NCBI RefSeq assembly: GCF_040802235.1
Contig: NC_133157.1
Coordinates: forward strand, 23,081,501 to 23,145,500
Origin: Manis javanica
Taxonomy: Eukaryota; Chordata; Mammalia; Pholidota; Manidae
Reading direction: 5' to 3'
DNA length: 64,000 nt
Below, piece by piece: positions 10,851 to 22,829 of the stretch (position 1 is the stretch's first letter; each line of letters opens with the position of its first letter). Both the position numbers and the translations under genes were made by a program. The notes under the pieces are model-generated. The model was not told the DNA's origin, ran no database searches, and was given only the letters and a program-made list of their open reading frames with translations.

Positions 10851-11103
10851 CTGCATCAGAATGGCTTTTAAGGAAACAGTGGTAACATTAAAACTGGTGA
10901 AGATGAGAAACTGGATCACTTATACATTGTTTATGGGAATATAAAACAGTACAGTTACTCTAAAAAATAGTCTGGCAGTTTCTTACTGTGGATAAAATGA
11001 GAGTTTCTGTGGCCAGGATTCTCACCTGGCTTTGGCTGACTAGTTCACTGCACACCTGTGGGCAATACATGGCTGTTGACTCTATAAAAAGAGCTCCGCC
11101 CTG

Positions 11104-11426
11104 ATATGGCTTCTCTCTCACTTACCAACTTTACATTTCCCTGTATGGCCCCGGAAGATGACTGGTTAGCCAGAGACGGGTAAGATTCCTCAAGGGAGGA
11201 ACAACCTAAGACAGGCACAGTCGCAGGGGGGCCATCAGGTGAGAATTTGGGGATCAACAGAGGTGAGGCTCAGAACCTCACCCCCCCTGCATCTTCTGCA
11301 TCCGTGGATGTCTTGCTGCCCTTGTCTAGCCTGGATTAATACTTAGTCCATAGGCACACACCTGATCATCTGATCATCTACATTTGCCTTCTTACAGCAC
11401 TAAACTATGTTTTCTACCTTTATCTT
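11104..11426 (+). mobile_element. Fragment of unclassified young retroposon inside the LTR
   Basis: The sequence interrupts the LTR just after its TATA/GAGCTC segment. A 32-bp block (GCTGTTGACTCTATAAAAAG...) occurs on both sides (11072-11103 and 11427-11458). Its last 120 bases are about 95% identical to the complement of 24385-24517, part of a second copy. This copy supplies the 5' part and lacks the 3' part. Confidence 0.75.
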
Positions 11427-11463
11427 GCTGTTGACTCTATAAAAAGAGCTCCGCCCTGTGCTC

Positions 11464-11508
11464 AAAAAAAAAAAAAAATTATAACTGGATTAAAAAAAAA
11501 AAAAAAAA
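11464..11508. repeat. Two A-tracts flanking 13 bases, with GAGCTC duplication
   Basis: An A15 tract, TTATAACTGGATT, then an A16 tract sit between two near-identical copies of GAGCTCCGCCCTGTGCTC (from 11446 and from about 11509; G to A in the second). This is the signature of a poly(A)-tailed insertion with target duplication. Confidence 0.7.
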
Positions 11509-12489
11509 GAGCTCCACCCTGTGCTCTGGGTGCGACACGGTGGCAGGACTGCAAGGCTGCAGGAGAGCAAAGCAGAGGCTGGAGTGGTGGCAGCACTGAG
11601 GACAGAGGCCCAGAGGACAGCTGTGTGGACGGCTGTGCAGAGAAACCCAGAGGACAGCTATGCGGACAGAGGGGCCCAGAAGCAGAGACTGGATTGCTGC
11701 ATGCAGACTCGCTCTGAGTGAATGGGATTCTAGTGACTGACCTGCCACCTGGAAATAAAGTTGGGTATAACCCTTTCACCCCAAAGAAGTTTTGCTGTCA
11801 GTTTCTATGGTCACACTGAATCCATAGCAAACTTGCCGGGGGCTGAAACCCATTGGCAATACACTTATAAAACTAAACATGCAACTACCATACTACGCAG
11901 CAAAAACATTCATTTATCCCAGACAGATGAAAACTTATCTTCACACAAAAACCTGTACTTAAATGTTCATAACAGCTTTATTCCTAATGGCCAGAAACTG
12001 GAGATAACTCAGATGTCCTTGGGTGGTTAAATAAACTGGGATATATCCATACTGGAATATTACTTAGCAGTGAAAAGGAATGAACTATTGAGATATGCAA
12101 CAACTGGGATGAATCTCCAGGGAATTATGCTGAGTGAAAGAAGTCAATCCCAAAAGGTTTCATATTGCATGACTCCACTTATATAACATTCTTGAAATAA
12201 CAAAAATTATAGACATGGAGGACAGATTAGTGGCTACCAGTCACTAGGGATGGGTGGGTAGAGGGAGTTGGGTGTGGATATAAAAGGTAAATTGAAGAGA
12301 TCCTGTGGTGGTGAAACTATTCTGTATCTTGATTGTATGAATATCAATATGGCTATTATACTATAGTTTTGTAAGGTTATTATTGGAAGAAACTCAGTAA
12401 AAGGTAAATAGGATCTCTCTCTATTTCACATGGCCTACAGTTGTCTCACAATAAAAAGTTTACCTGAAAATGAAGAGAGAAGGTACAAA

Positions 12490-12615
12490 AATATCCTAAT
12501 GCCCAGGCCACACTTTAGACCAGTTAAAATCTCTGGGGGTGGAACCAGCTGTTTGTATTTATTTTGAAGTTTTGCATGTGGTTCCAATATGCAGCCAAGT
12601 TTGAGAAGCAATGCT
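12490..12615 (+). repeat. MER5A-type fragment
   Basis: CACACTTTAGACCAGTTAAA, CTCTGGGGGTGGAACC and the closing CCAAGTTTGAGAAGCAATGC fit a MER5A copy. Confidence 0.55.
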
Positions 12616-12699
12616 TTAGCCAGCTCCGTGGTGCACGGGGTATCGCGTAGAGGCAGTGGAGAGCTTAGGGGTTACATAGATCAGTGCAGACAGCTGCGG

Positions 12700-12845
12700 G
12701 GTCCTGGAAACGCCATTCAGCCTCAGGCTCTGCCTTTCTAAAATGGGGACAACCTATCCTTACTTCTCAGCGCTGCTCGGATGATCAAACAGAAAATGTA
12801 GGTATTTCATAAATTGTAAAGTCCAAATATAAATGTTCTGATCAA
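12700..12845 (+). repeat. MIR fragment
   Basis: GCCTCAGGCTCTGCCTTTCT, AAAATGGGGACAACCTATCC and a TAAATTGTAAAG-type tail follow MIR order. Confidence 0.6.
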
Positions 12846-12899
12846 TATGAAATGTGTATTGTATATATGTATAAATGCGTGTGTTTTAAAGTATGTACG

Positions 12900-13035
12900 G
12901 ACTACCTGCTGCATGAGGAAATCTTATTTACAGTCTCATTGAATTTTATTAACAGCCTGGCAATGTAGGAATTGTGATTCTGATTTTACAGAGAGAAGGA
13001 CCATGAGGCTTATAGAAATAAATTATCGCCCTCCT
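12900..13035 (-). repeat. MIR-like fragment, antisense
   Basis: ATTTTACAGAGAGAAGGACC, then ATGAGGCTTATAGAAATAAA, after GAATTTTATTAACAGCCTGG, is a worn antisense MIR pattern. Confidence 0.5.
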
Positions 13036-13039
13036 GGCA

Positions 13040-15185
13040 TTAGGAATATAAATTGATTCTGTTGCAGCAAAACTCCACTGGCCGTGGGTATGCCCAAAAG
13101 AGGTGGTTATCAGAGTCATTTAGTTTAAAAGGGATGCCCCTACTTCCACTTCTAAGAGACATAAATAAAATTCCTGTAAGATCAATTTCGGTTGAATTAT
13201 CTGGGTTATATTCTGAATTCTTCACCTAATTTTGCCAGTATAGATAAGGCTAAGTGTAGGAGAGAAAAACAGAGGTTGAGAATAAGAAAGCACCTGGTTC
13301 CCAAAGGATTTTTGCCCAGCATGCAGTGAGAGGCCACCTGTGATAAGAGCAGGCTACGACTTGTGGCAGTTCATTAGCGAATATTAAATCCCTCTGAATG
13401 CCTGTGTCTGGTTACAAAGGTAGGTAAAAATGCATTAAGGATGGAAAAGCTGATTCTGGCATCAGACTTCCACAAAAGGAAAAGAATGTCAATGTTAAGA
13501 GAAGGAAGCTACCTTTTTCTATGTTTCTGTTATAAATTAAATTAACTAAATTACTGGAACATTTGTAAAATTAAGAGGGCTCAGTTCAAAATATATCCAA
13601 GAACAGACAATTATATGTTAAAAAGTCCACATATGCAACTGGAAATAGCTTGATCACTGGTATGCTTTGTGGATTAAGACAATTACTTGATTGGCCAGCT
13701 GTTACATATAAATAGAGAACAAGTAATTCAAGATCTACCTTCCAGATGGATGTGGAGCAGGGGATCAGCCTCCATGGCAGTTGCCCTGCCTGGCAAAGTT
13801 TTCTAATGATCTTCCAAGAACTTGGAGCTTTGCATAACTAGCCACCAACTTTCCACTTTAATCTCTGGTTGTGTGTGCTGGGTTCCCAAGTAAATTAAAT
13901 CCTTAAAGTTCTGGTTCGGTGAATTGGAGGCACCCACTAAATGAATCTTCAGAGATTGAGGAAGGGGAAGGGAGACAACAGGAGAATATTTTTGCAGCCT
14001 ATTTCTCTTTACCTATTTCTTTCCAAGAAAGAACCTTCCTGCTGACCCAGGTCTTGGAGCAGCAATGGCTGAATTCAGTCCTAACGTGAGGGTATGTAAG
14101 CTCCGAAGTAGCTGGACATGGCATTTTACCATTCTTAGTTTTATCTTCCTAAACTGGTGAAATGGTAGGACATGCATTAAGGAAAACCACTTGGCAATCT
14201 TAGGGGAGCTTCTTGGCATTGGCCTGGGTCACTGGGGATTGGGGTTTCTGCAGGGGCCCCTATAGGGGCTGTATCGAGACAGTATCTGCTCTTCTCTCCG
14301 ACGGATTCTTCCCCTCTGCTCTTCTTCTTACCTTCTTTCTGGTCATCAGGGATCCCCTGACTTTCCTCACCTCCTCAGTTCCCTCTCCATCTTTGTCAGA
14401 ACTTTCCCATCATCCTAGTTCTTAAGATTACCAAATGCAATGCTATTCTTAGCAAGCCACTGGTAGCTTTTAATATTTAAAACTGTTGAAAATCAAATTA
14501 GATACAGGCTGTGTATTTCCTATATCACTGCATTAGAAATGCTGATGTTGTTAATAGTATCACCTTTCACAACGTGAAAGCTGTTTTCAGCCACAGAGCC
14601 CCACTGTGCCTCCCTCGTGGTATTCACTCTGCATGGTAGCCCAGAAGAAAGCGGGGTGTCAAACAGTATTCCCAGGTCATAGGTGAGAAAAGCTAGTCTT
14701 AGAGGTATGTTGAATTTACAGTGCATTGGTTGAGGGGGACTGACTGTAAGGGACATACCATTGCCTGTGGGAAGGATAGTAAAAGCTGACCTGGCAGTCA
14801 CCGTCTGCTGAGCCCCTGACATCAGTTCAGTTCAGTGGCGGGCTGAGCACTCACCTGGTCCAGGCTGTGTGCTTGCCTTGGGGGTGGGTGGGTGGGCTGT
14901 GCAGGTGAATAAGCCCTGCTGTTAACTTGCTTGTGTTTCTGTGCAGCTAAGGTTGTCAAGATTCAGCAAATAATAAGGATGCCCAGTTAAACTGGAATTT
15001 TTAATAAATAAGGCCTGATTTTTTTTCAGTTACAAATATGACCCAGGAAATTTTATCTGTAAGTATTTTACATGGAAGAAGAGAGGCTAAAAGTCTAAAA
15101 TTATTGTGGCAACAGTGGGACTCTGGCAAGATGTCCTGGAAGAAGTAACAGCTGAGATGGGTCTTGAAAGCAGAAGAGACCATAG
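13040..15185. other. Intergenic, no gene or firm repeat seen
   Basis: Unique-looking moderately AT-rich sequence. Frames here (up to about 100 codons) have no recognised homology. 14880-14895 is a short GGGTGGGTGGGTGGG run capable of a G-quadruplex. Confidence 0.45.
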
Positions 15186-15189
15186 AAAA

Positions 15190-15380
15190 CCCAGTCAAAG
15201 GAAGCGCAGTAGAATCTGGTGATCTTAGGGAATGGCGTTAGCATTTTGGTCTCAGTTTCCTTATCTATACAATGGGGATGATGGTCCCTTGTTACGGGTT
15301 TTGGGGGGATAAAATGGGTTTATGTGTGGAAGGCACATAGGACAGAGCCTGTACAAAATGAGTGCTATACACGTATCTGA
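15190..15380 (+). repeat. MIR
   Basis: CTCAGTTTCCTTATCTATAC, ATGGGGATGATGG, GGATAAAATGGGTTTATGTG and AAGGCACATAGGACAGAGCC: all the sense MIR landmarks in order. Confidence 0.75.
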
Positions 15381-15389
15381 TCCAGTGAG

Positions 15390-17260
15390 AGGGGATGAGA
15401 TTAATGGGGGCCATGAAAAAGGAGAGGAAGAGACTTCCCCAGATTTCAGGTTATTGGAATAAACTGACCAGAGGTGCAGAGCAGTGAGGCAGAAGATGGA
15501 AAAGAAAGAGAAGTGACGTGTATTCCTAACTGGGGTGAGTGGGAAAAGCCGGAGTCTGGGAAGAGGAGAAGGTTTGGGAGACAATGATCAATTTCACCTG
15601 GGCCTGAGTTTGGAGTGCCCACCCCAGGTGGAGAGATGTGGCCGGAATCCCAGTACAGGCTCAGCGGAGAGTAAGGCCAGTGGTAGAGGCCCTGGAGACT
15701 TCAGACTGGAGGTGAGGAAAGCCAAGGGTATGAATGAAATCAAGGAACTGAATGAGAATGAGAAAGAATGCTAAAGCCACACATCACCAGCGTTTTCCTT
15801 GCAACTCACAGATATTCTTACTATTTAGTGGAATTTACACTCTATAAGGCAATTCCATAAAAATCAAGGCAACCACGAAGATCCTCAGAAGTCACAGACC
15901 TGCATTTCTGTGTGTACAGATGCGGGCTGTTCTGACAGGAACAATGGGGAGAACCCACTTCTTGCTTTACACCCTGTAATACTTTTTGATTTTTACTCTA
16001 AGTCAACATGCTACCTATTCAAATGAAATTTATTTTTAAAGAAAGGAGAAGAGCTAGGCATTTTGGTAACATAGTAGAAGAGCTCAAAAAGGAGCTCCCA
16101 TTTACATTTCCTTCTTTCTTTAGTCACCCTGGGGAGGTCTGTGGAGACCTCCAGCTCTGGTCATTCTCACCCCTAGAAACAAGGATTTCAGCCTCAGGGC
16201 CTCTCATGCCCTGCGTGTGTGCCTAAAGTCTTAGCTTCAGGGCAATGTAGTGCCAACCATTGCACACGTTTTCCATTCCTCTCGGTGCCTGCTGTCCACC
16301 TCTGTAGACTTGGATTGTGGTGACCGATAGTCACCACCAAGTTAAGATTCGTCAGATGCCTGTCCGAGCCTGGCCCAAAGTGCCAGCCCTGGGTCCTGGT
16401 CCCCAGGAAGTACGCAGGGATGATCCTCTTTGGAGACCTTGGTTAATGGGCATAGGAGAAACAAGTGAGAAGGAAAGAGGTGTCTTTTCCCTATAGTTAC
16501 TGCTGAAACGTTCCAAACAAGAAACAGACAAGAAAAACTATGGAACTGGAACAGGGAGGCTAGAAATGATCTGGCCGAAATCTTTTAGGTGAGAAAACAG
16601 GCCTAGGGTTTGGAAGTGACTTCTGAAGACACATAGGTGGGAATGGAGGGTCTAAGACCCCTGTGAGATTATCCTGCATCTGGTCCCACACTCTTTGCAC
16701 ACCACTGGAGCTTCTAGTTCAACTGTGTGTGGCTTGGCACATCCAAAGCCTTTGTTCAGTGTGCTTTTAATCTTTCGAGGATCACTTGAAGAGGCACAGA
16801 CCTGTCTGCAGGTGCAAGTAACGTGGCAGGAGTACACCTTTTTGCAGGAACAATGCAATTATGCTCCCTCAACAAAGAGGAGTAAGTCATCTCCAGTAAC
16901 AGCCAAGCCAGTCTCTCACCATGCTGGAGGATAAGACGCCACACATCAAAACCGTATCTTCAGGAAATAGCTGAGTGGTGCTGTGGGAAGAGCCTTGGCC
17001 CTGTTCTGAGCTCCCAGGGCTCCCTCTTTGGGTCCCAGATCTTCCTTCAGCATTACTCCAAATGGCCAATTGTCTCTCACCAGGAGGTCTGGTGGCACTG
17101 AGGAAGCTTTCACCAATCAAGGTGTAGCTTAGTAAATGGCAAAGGTTCACAAGCCAAGAATAAGTGCCTTCTCACTGAGGGAGAGTAAAGCAGGTGGAAG
17201 GCCATGGCAGAGAAGGAGAGCTGTCTAGCAAAACATTCTTCTACCTGGATAGGATTTGGA
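15390..17260. other. Intergenic, no gene seen
   Basis: No protein-like sequence or well-defined repeat recognised. About 16555-16640 has a weak MIR/L2-like pattern (GGTGAGAAAACAGGCCTAGG). Open frames are short and unremarkable. Confidence 0.4.
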
Positions 17261-17264
17261 TAGG

Positions 17265-17610
17265 GGCTGGACACGTGGCTGCATTCACCAGCCTTCCTTG
17301 CAGCTAAGTGTGGCCATGTGACTAAATGTAGGCCAATGAGATATAAATGGAAATGCTATATGCAACTTCTGGATCACCTTCAATTTAAAAGATGTCCTGG
17401 AACATTTTCCCCTTTCCCCTTCCCTTGACCTGTGACATGAATGTCCCTGTGATCGAGTCTTGACCATGCAGACAAGGATAATGCCCTTGGTGATGGCAGA
17501 TAAATATGGTGGAAGGAACCCGGATTTCTGAATGGCTGCATGGAGTAAAACCACTCACCAACTGGACTTCTGGGCCATTAGTGACAGGGAAACAAATCTC
17601 CATTTCTTTT
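17265..17610. repeat. Unassigned ancient repeat
   Basis: TTGCAGCTAAGTGTGGCCAT, GTGACTAAATGTAGGCCAAT and GAGATATAAATGGAAATG resemble a common mammalian interspersed family. A weaker match to the same opening occurs near 50110. I cannot name the family with confidence. Confidence 0.4.
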
Positions 17611-17834
17611 AAACTCTATTTTGGGGTCTTTTGGTTATAGAAGCTTATGCTCTGATTTAATGGGGAGAACACAATAAGAAGTGGGTGATATTTTGTGTAA
17701 CCCTAGAAGGCCTCTAGGCCATAACAGTTAGAAGTCCCATTGTTGTGTAATATTACTGGACTGGGCACAGAGTTTCTCTATAAAGCTATTTACCATCTCT
17801 TCTTTTCTGACAGCTTCCTAAGTAAATAAATAAA

Positions 17835-18025
17835 TCAGCTTTCTCATATAACCCTTATAACAGTCCTGTCAACAGTATTTACTCTCCTTTTATAGTTGAG
17901 GAGACAGACCCAGAATGGAGAGGTAATCTGCCCAAGATCACATACTTAATAAATGATGGGACTGTGATTTGAACTCAGGCATCTGTAACTCCAGGGTCCA
18001 GGCTCTTTGCTCTGTGGCATGCTGC
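17835..18025 (-). repeat. MIR, antisense
   Basis: TTTTATAGTTGAGGAGACAG, GAGAGGTAATCTGCCCAAGA, TCACATACTTAATAAATGAT and TGATTTGAACTCAGGCATCT form a clear antisense MIR. Confidence 0.8.
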
Positions 18026-18029
18026 TCTT

Positions 18030-19430
18030 ACCAGTAAGCCAGAAAATGTTTCTGAAAATAGGTGCTTGCTAGGCACTGGTGATTTTAAAATCTTAATATC
18101 ATAAATAGAAAGGACTTGATTGTTTCACACAGGTAGAGGCTGACAGAAAGCTGTGATTTCAGGCAGTACCCAATTTGTAAATGACCAGTGATCTGACAAC
18201 TCATTTACATTCCTGTTATTTAGAACTCAGATAATGTTTTTGCACAGAGCCAATGTGATTCATGGTGGCACATGCTCAGGCTACCTTCCAGATACCTCTG
18301 TGGACACGGTGTGACGTCTGGATCTAAGCAGCAAGGAAAGAGTCATAATTGAGATTTTGATTCTCCAGTGACCAGATGCCTCATGCCTGTCTCCCTGTGC
18401 TTCTGGCCTGCCTTGCCTCCAAATTGCTACCTTGTCTACATTTCAACCAAACCCCCCATGACTCAGTCTAGCTTGGTTCACAGAGGAATAAATAAAGAAG
18501 CAATCTGATTAAACTAACTTACACTAACATGATTGTTATCTAAGAAAATCTATGCCATTCAGTATGGTAGACTTAGAAAAATATGCTTTCTATTCAGTGC
18601 ATTTTATTATAGTGCAATTGTCTACCAACATGCATGGATCAGGCCAGAATTGGTTATTTTATTGACCATATTTAATTCTTGCAACAGAAAGGCATAAGTA
18701 GTATCTTAAAAGAGAATAAGGTAGGGAAACAATTTCAAAAGCCAATCAGATGCGTAGCTATCTAGTTCAGTTACTAGAAGACTGGGTTGCATTTATGGAG
18801 TTTGGAAAGCAATGGAATGATCTGGAAACATAAGAACTGTGTCATAAGTCTTCTGTTGCATATCAGTCAGTATCTGGTATCCATTCTGAATATTTGAAAT
18901 AGGAAGAGATTTTAACACATGAAGTCTTACCAAATTTTGCTTTCCCAAATAGTGCTGAGTGCTGGGGGAACTTGCTCTGCTTGTGGGCCTCTAGGTATGC
19001 GGAACACTACAGAAATGACCCACCAGGAAAAGCTGCCACCTCTTAGGCCCCTTGAAACTGTTGAGTTCAAGAAGCATCACTGTAGGTTGGACCTGGGATA
19101 AAGAAGGAAGAGTCATGAAGCTGCTGCCACAGGTGACAAGGCCAGTGCCAGGGCCACCACTGCCTTTGACGTGTCGGAAGCTGAACAGATGCTGGCGCAC
19201 TGCTGCAGAAAGTCCTGACATGCTTACGGTCATGCTTTCCTTATTTTTGCCTCACCAAACTCATACAAGCATATTGAATTAAATTAATTGGTAAACAATA
19301 TTTGCATCCAGAACCTGCAAAGGAGAGTAGGAGCTTCAGTTTTAGCTTTCTAACCTCTGCCATGCAGGAAGGCACTCTAGATTTACATTGTCCTCTATCT
19401 CTCTGTGATGAGGGAAATATTCTTTGTCTT
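18030..19430. other. Intergenic, no gene seen
   Basis: No recognisable coding sequence or repeat. Short frames near 18919-19282 overlap on both strands and have no domain. Confidence 0.4.
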
Positions 19431-19434
19431 CACT

Positions 19435-19600
19435 GTCCAGTAGAGTAGCTTCTAGCCATGTGTGGCAATTAAACACTTGAAATGTAGCTAGTCAGCTGAG
19501 GAACTAAATTTTAAATTTTATTTAATTTTAATTATTTGAATTCAATTTTAAATAGGCACTTGTGGCTAGTAGTTAGGGTACGGATTAGTGCAGTTCCAGA
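19435..19600. repeat. Unassigned ancient repeat (same family as 51515-52040)
   Basis: TAGCCATGTGTGGCAATTAA, CACTTGAAATGTAGC and a long AT-rich middle ending GGCACTTGTGGCTAGTAG match the terminal regions of the longer copy at 51.5 kb. This copy is internally deleted. Confidence 0.55.
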
Positions 19601-19604
19601 AGGA

Positions 19605-20500
19605 GGCTGGACTGAGCCAATCCGTCGCATCCATTACCCTGATTATAATCCTCGAGAATTATGATGGAGGACAATCCTCATGCTTCTATTTCTGCTCCTG
19701 TAAAATGAAGTAATTACTTAACGGATAATGTTACAGTAAAGTAGTAGCAGGGCAACAGCTCATTGTTAATAAATTCAGGTCTGTGAATACCAAGGGGCTG
19801 GGATTAGGATGTGGTAGGAAAGATGGTCCCAAAGGATAGAGATAAATAACCTCTGAAATTAGGGTCTGGCACAGCGCTCTTGACAGCCCTCAGGCTTTAC
19901 AAAGTGTGACTTTTTAAGGAGAAAGCTGCTAGTACGTGCTTGTCTGAACTTGGCTTTTCTCCAGTCCAGACCCCTATCCTGAACTCCATATCCACAAAGC
20001 TATCTACTAGATGGCTTCATCTGGATGCCCAGCAGTCACCTCAAATGTAACACATTTATTCATCTATCCAAACATACACAAACCTGTATTATATGCACAC
20101 CTCTGTCTTGAAATTTACTGTTTAATAGGAAGGACAGAGAAATAACAGGCAGTGAGCTAAGTGGAAATGTGTGGTGTGATGGGGTACCTTGGAGCACCAC
20201 ACCTACACCTGGAGCGGCCGAAGCTGTGGGAGAGAGGTCTTCCTGGAGGGGCAGAAGAGTTGATCCAGCCAAAATAGGCAAAGGAGAACAACAAAAGCAG
20301 AGACTCAGAGGTAAGGAATGCAGTGCATCCTGGGAACCAGAGGAGGTCAGTGTGAGGGAGTGGCATAAGACAGGGTAGGGAAGGTAAGTAGAGGTGGGTG
20401 ATGCAGGATCTGGAAGGCCAAGCTAATCAGACTGTATCCAAAAAGCAGAGGGGAACCATAGGAAGATTTTAGGCAAGGTATTTATTTTTTTGGGAAAAAG
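19605..20500. other. Intergenic, no gene seen
   Basis: No coding sequence. About 20040-20160 has an AAATTTACTGTTTAATAGGA-type stretch like an old repeat tail, not assigned. Confidence 0.35.
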
Positions 20501-20503
20501 CTC

Positions 20504-20856
20504 TGATGTGGACTAAAGTGTTTCCCTCCCCCAAATTTCTATCTTGAAACCCTAGCGCCTAATTTGGAGATGAGGCCTTTGGGAGGTAATTAGGGTTGGG
20601 GTAAGTGGTGCGGGTGGGGCCCTCGTGTGGGGCCCGTATGAGGAGAGACCCTGGAGAGCTTGCTCTGGCTCCCTCTCCCCACCGTGTGAGGGCTCAGCAA
20701 GAAGGCGGTCTACAGATCAGGAGAAGAGTTCTCACTGAGACCAGCCATGCGGGCACCTCAAACTCCCAGCCTCAAGAACTCCGAGGAGCAAAGTTCTGCT
20801 AGTTAAACCACCCAGACTGTGGTATTTTGTTATAGTAGCCTGAGCTAACTAATACA
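20504..20856 (+). repeat. MLT1-type MaLR LTR, plus strand
   Basis: GTTTCCCTCCCCCAAATTTC, GCCTTTGGGAGGTAATTAGG, AGAGCTTGCTCTGGCTCCC, CAGCAAGAAGGCGGTCTAC and the 3' end AAACCACCCAGACTGTGG...GGTATTTTGTTATAG...ACTAATACA define a near-complete MLT1 LTR. Confidence 0.85.
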
Positions 20857-21248
20857 AGCCCTCAGTTTGCAATGTGAATAAACTCCAGGAAAACAAATCT
20901 GGAGATAGGGAGGCCTTTGGGGGCGGGAAGCTGCTGACGCACTTCACCTGCACGAAGGTAGCAGCAGTGGGGAAGGAGAAAAGAGTACAGATTATGGAGA
21001 TAAGAAAATTTCTGACTTGGGCAATGGACGAATATTGGAAACACTAGAATAAAAGGTGGTTTTGAGATGGGTAGATAAGTTCAATTTTAATATGAAAATA
21101 TACAATTTGTTGACCCTTTATTGTACTGTGTCCAATAACAACTTCATTTGATCAACAAACTTTCCTAGCGGTCTTTTAGAGAGATGAGTGGATGACTGGG
21201 AAGATTAATAACAACGAATGTTTTTGAAGGTTTTGAGAAAGAGACCTT

Positions 21249-21812
21249 GTGGCATGCAGAATAATGTTTCCCCCAAAGATGTCCACTCCCTAATTCCAGG
21301 AATCTGTGCAGTGTTACCTCATGTGGCAAGGGAGATTTACAGATATGATTAAGAGATGGGGAGATTATCCTGGATTAATTGGCTGGGCCCAATCATTAAA
21401 ATGGGGAGTCATTAAAATGGGGAGCGTTTCCTAGCTGAGTTAAGAAGATAAGACGGAATAAGAGAGAAGGGCTCAGCCCCACTGCTGGCTTTGCAGGTGG
21501 GTGAAGGGGGCCACAAGCCAAGGAATGTGGTAGTCTCTGGAACCTGGGAATGGTTTTCATTTGATACCAGCAAGGCAATGGGGATCTCAGTACTATAACG
21601 CAAGGAGCTGGTTTCTGCCAACAACCCAGTGAACAGGAAGTAGATTCTTGCCTAAAGCCCCCAGAAAGGAATGTAGCCTGAGGACACCTTGATTAGTCTA
21701 GTGAGACCCAAGCTGGACTCCTGACCTACAGATCTGTAAGGTAACACATTGGTATTGTTTTAAGTCACTACATGAGTGGTAATTTGTTAGGGCATAATGT
21801 CACATGAATACA
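21249..21812 (+). repeat. MLT1-type MaLR LTR, plus strand (second subtype)
   Basis: GGCATGCAGAATAATG, AAAGATGTCCACTCCC, GGGGAGATTATCCTGGATTA, GCCACAAGCCAAGGAATG, ACACCTTGATTAGTCTAGTG and the 3' GGTAATTTGTTAGGG match an MLT1-class LTR. It contains a local duplication of TCATTAAAATGGGGAG (21393 and 21409). Confidence 0.8.
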
Positions 21813-21814
21813 GG

Positions 21815-22825
21815 CCCTCACATGCATGGTCGGTAGGCACATAAATCTGGGTCCAGTCAGGAGTTCAAACCACAATAGTAATTTGAATAAATTTATTATA
21901 AAAATTATTAAGTAGTAAAGGATGACTAACAAAAAAGAGTAAAAGGGAACTCTAATGAATATAGGAATAGCAAATGTACGGGCTACTTCTAGGGCAGAGA
22001 GAAAGTATCCAGGGAAGGAACAACCTTGGTTAGATGATTTTTAATGAGGTCTTGCAAGATGGGAAATTTGTTGGGGCACTTAGAGTTGATGACATAATCA
22101 CTTCAGATTGGCAGGCGCAGCAAAGCATAGGCCTTGATGCCAGCCTTGATGAGCGGTGGTTAGTTCTGATGAGCACATTTGTTTTGCACTGTAAACTTGC
22201 AGGAGTAGAGCATTTTCTGGTACATAGCTACATCAGTTTTACTTGTTCTCAGTATCATTTAACATAGGGATAAAAAAATATGCAGCTCCCAGAATTATTT
22301 TTAATATTGGTACAGAAAATTATGTTGTTTTAAATTCTTATTATCTTTGCTATTCTGATTGGGGGGAAAGATACCCATATTGTTGCTCATGTGTTATAAG
22401 TGAATTGAAGAGCTTTTCATATATAGCTCTGAATAAACTCCTGTGAGTTAATCTTTCTGGTTTGTAGAATTGTTGCATAGGAGTATTAGTTCCTTATCAT
22501 TTGAGTCCCAATTTTTCCCAGTTTGCCATCTGTTTTGATTTTGTTTTTACCTTTTATTTTAATATGGAGATATTAAATGTTGGTATTGTCCTGTGAATCA
22601 GTCTTTTCTGCTGAAGATCCCTGGGTCTCAGGTCATGCTGTAAAATGCCTTTTCCTACCCACCAAATTCTTCACTGTGCTTACCTCTAGGCAGTGGGAGT
22701 GTGTGTAGGGGAGAGGGTTGGGAAGAATGCTTACACTTTGGGATTTATACGTTTGTGTTGTTTGAATTTATTCTAAAAGGCACGCTCTACTGTTATACTT
22801 TTAAAATATTTTTAAAAAATAGAAA
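21815..22825. other. Intergenic, possible worn L1 in part
   Basis: No gene. 22290-22640 has T-rich, L1-antisense character (AGAGCTTTTCATATATAGC) but too little to assign. Confidence 0.35.
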
Positions 22826-22829
22826 TGCT

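Larger units (their letters stand above)
10987..11863 (+). mobile_element. ERV solo LTR, plus strand, with nested insertion
   Basis: Starts TGTGGATAAAAT and ends GGCAATACA, with a 5-bp target duplication CTTAC/CTTAT (10982-10986, 11864-11868) inside L1. The TATA box is TATAAAAAGAGCTC (11083) and the poly(A) signal is GGAAATAAAG (near 11753). The R-U5 part has imperfect repeats of CCCAGAGGACAGCT. Removing the nested block 11104-11503 leaves about 475 bp, a normal LTR size. Confidence 0.8.
9986..12475 (+). mobile_element. Second old L1, ORF2 C-terminal region to 3' end, split by two insertions
   Basis: Fragments 9986-10243, 10856-10986 and 11864-12475 are collinear L1 ORF2/3'UTR sequence: ACTATCACACATCTGTCAGG; TCACTTATACATTGTTTATG; then TTATCCCAGACAGATGAAAA, ACTTAGCAGTGAAAAGGAATG and AAATTATAGACATGGAGGAC. 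They are interrupted by a minus-strand L1 (10240-10850) and an LTR (10987-11863). Not coding-competent. Confidence 0.85.

Noticed and set aside
11462-11779. Minus-strand frame of 105 codons with a poly-Phe run
   Set aside because: It is translated from the A-tracts and LTR U5 in antisense.
14880-14895. GGGTGGGTGGGTGGG as a functional G-quadruplex element
   Set aside because: Such runs are common, and nothing around it suggests a promoter or other function.
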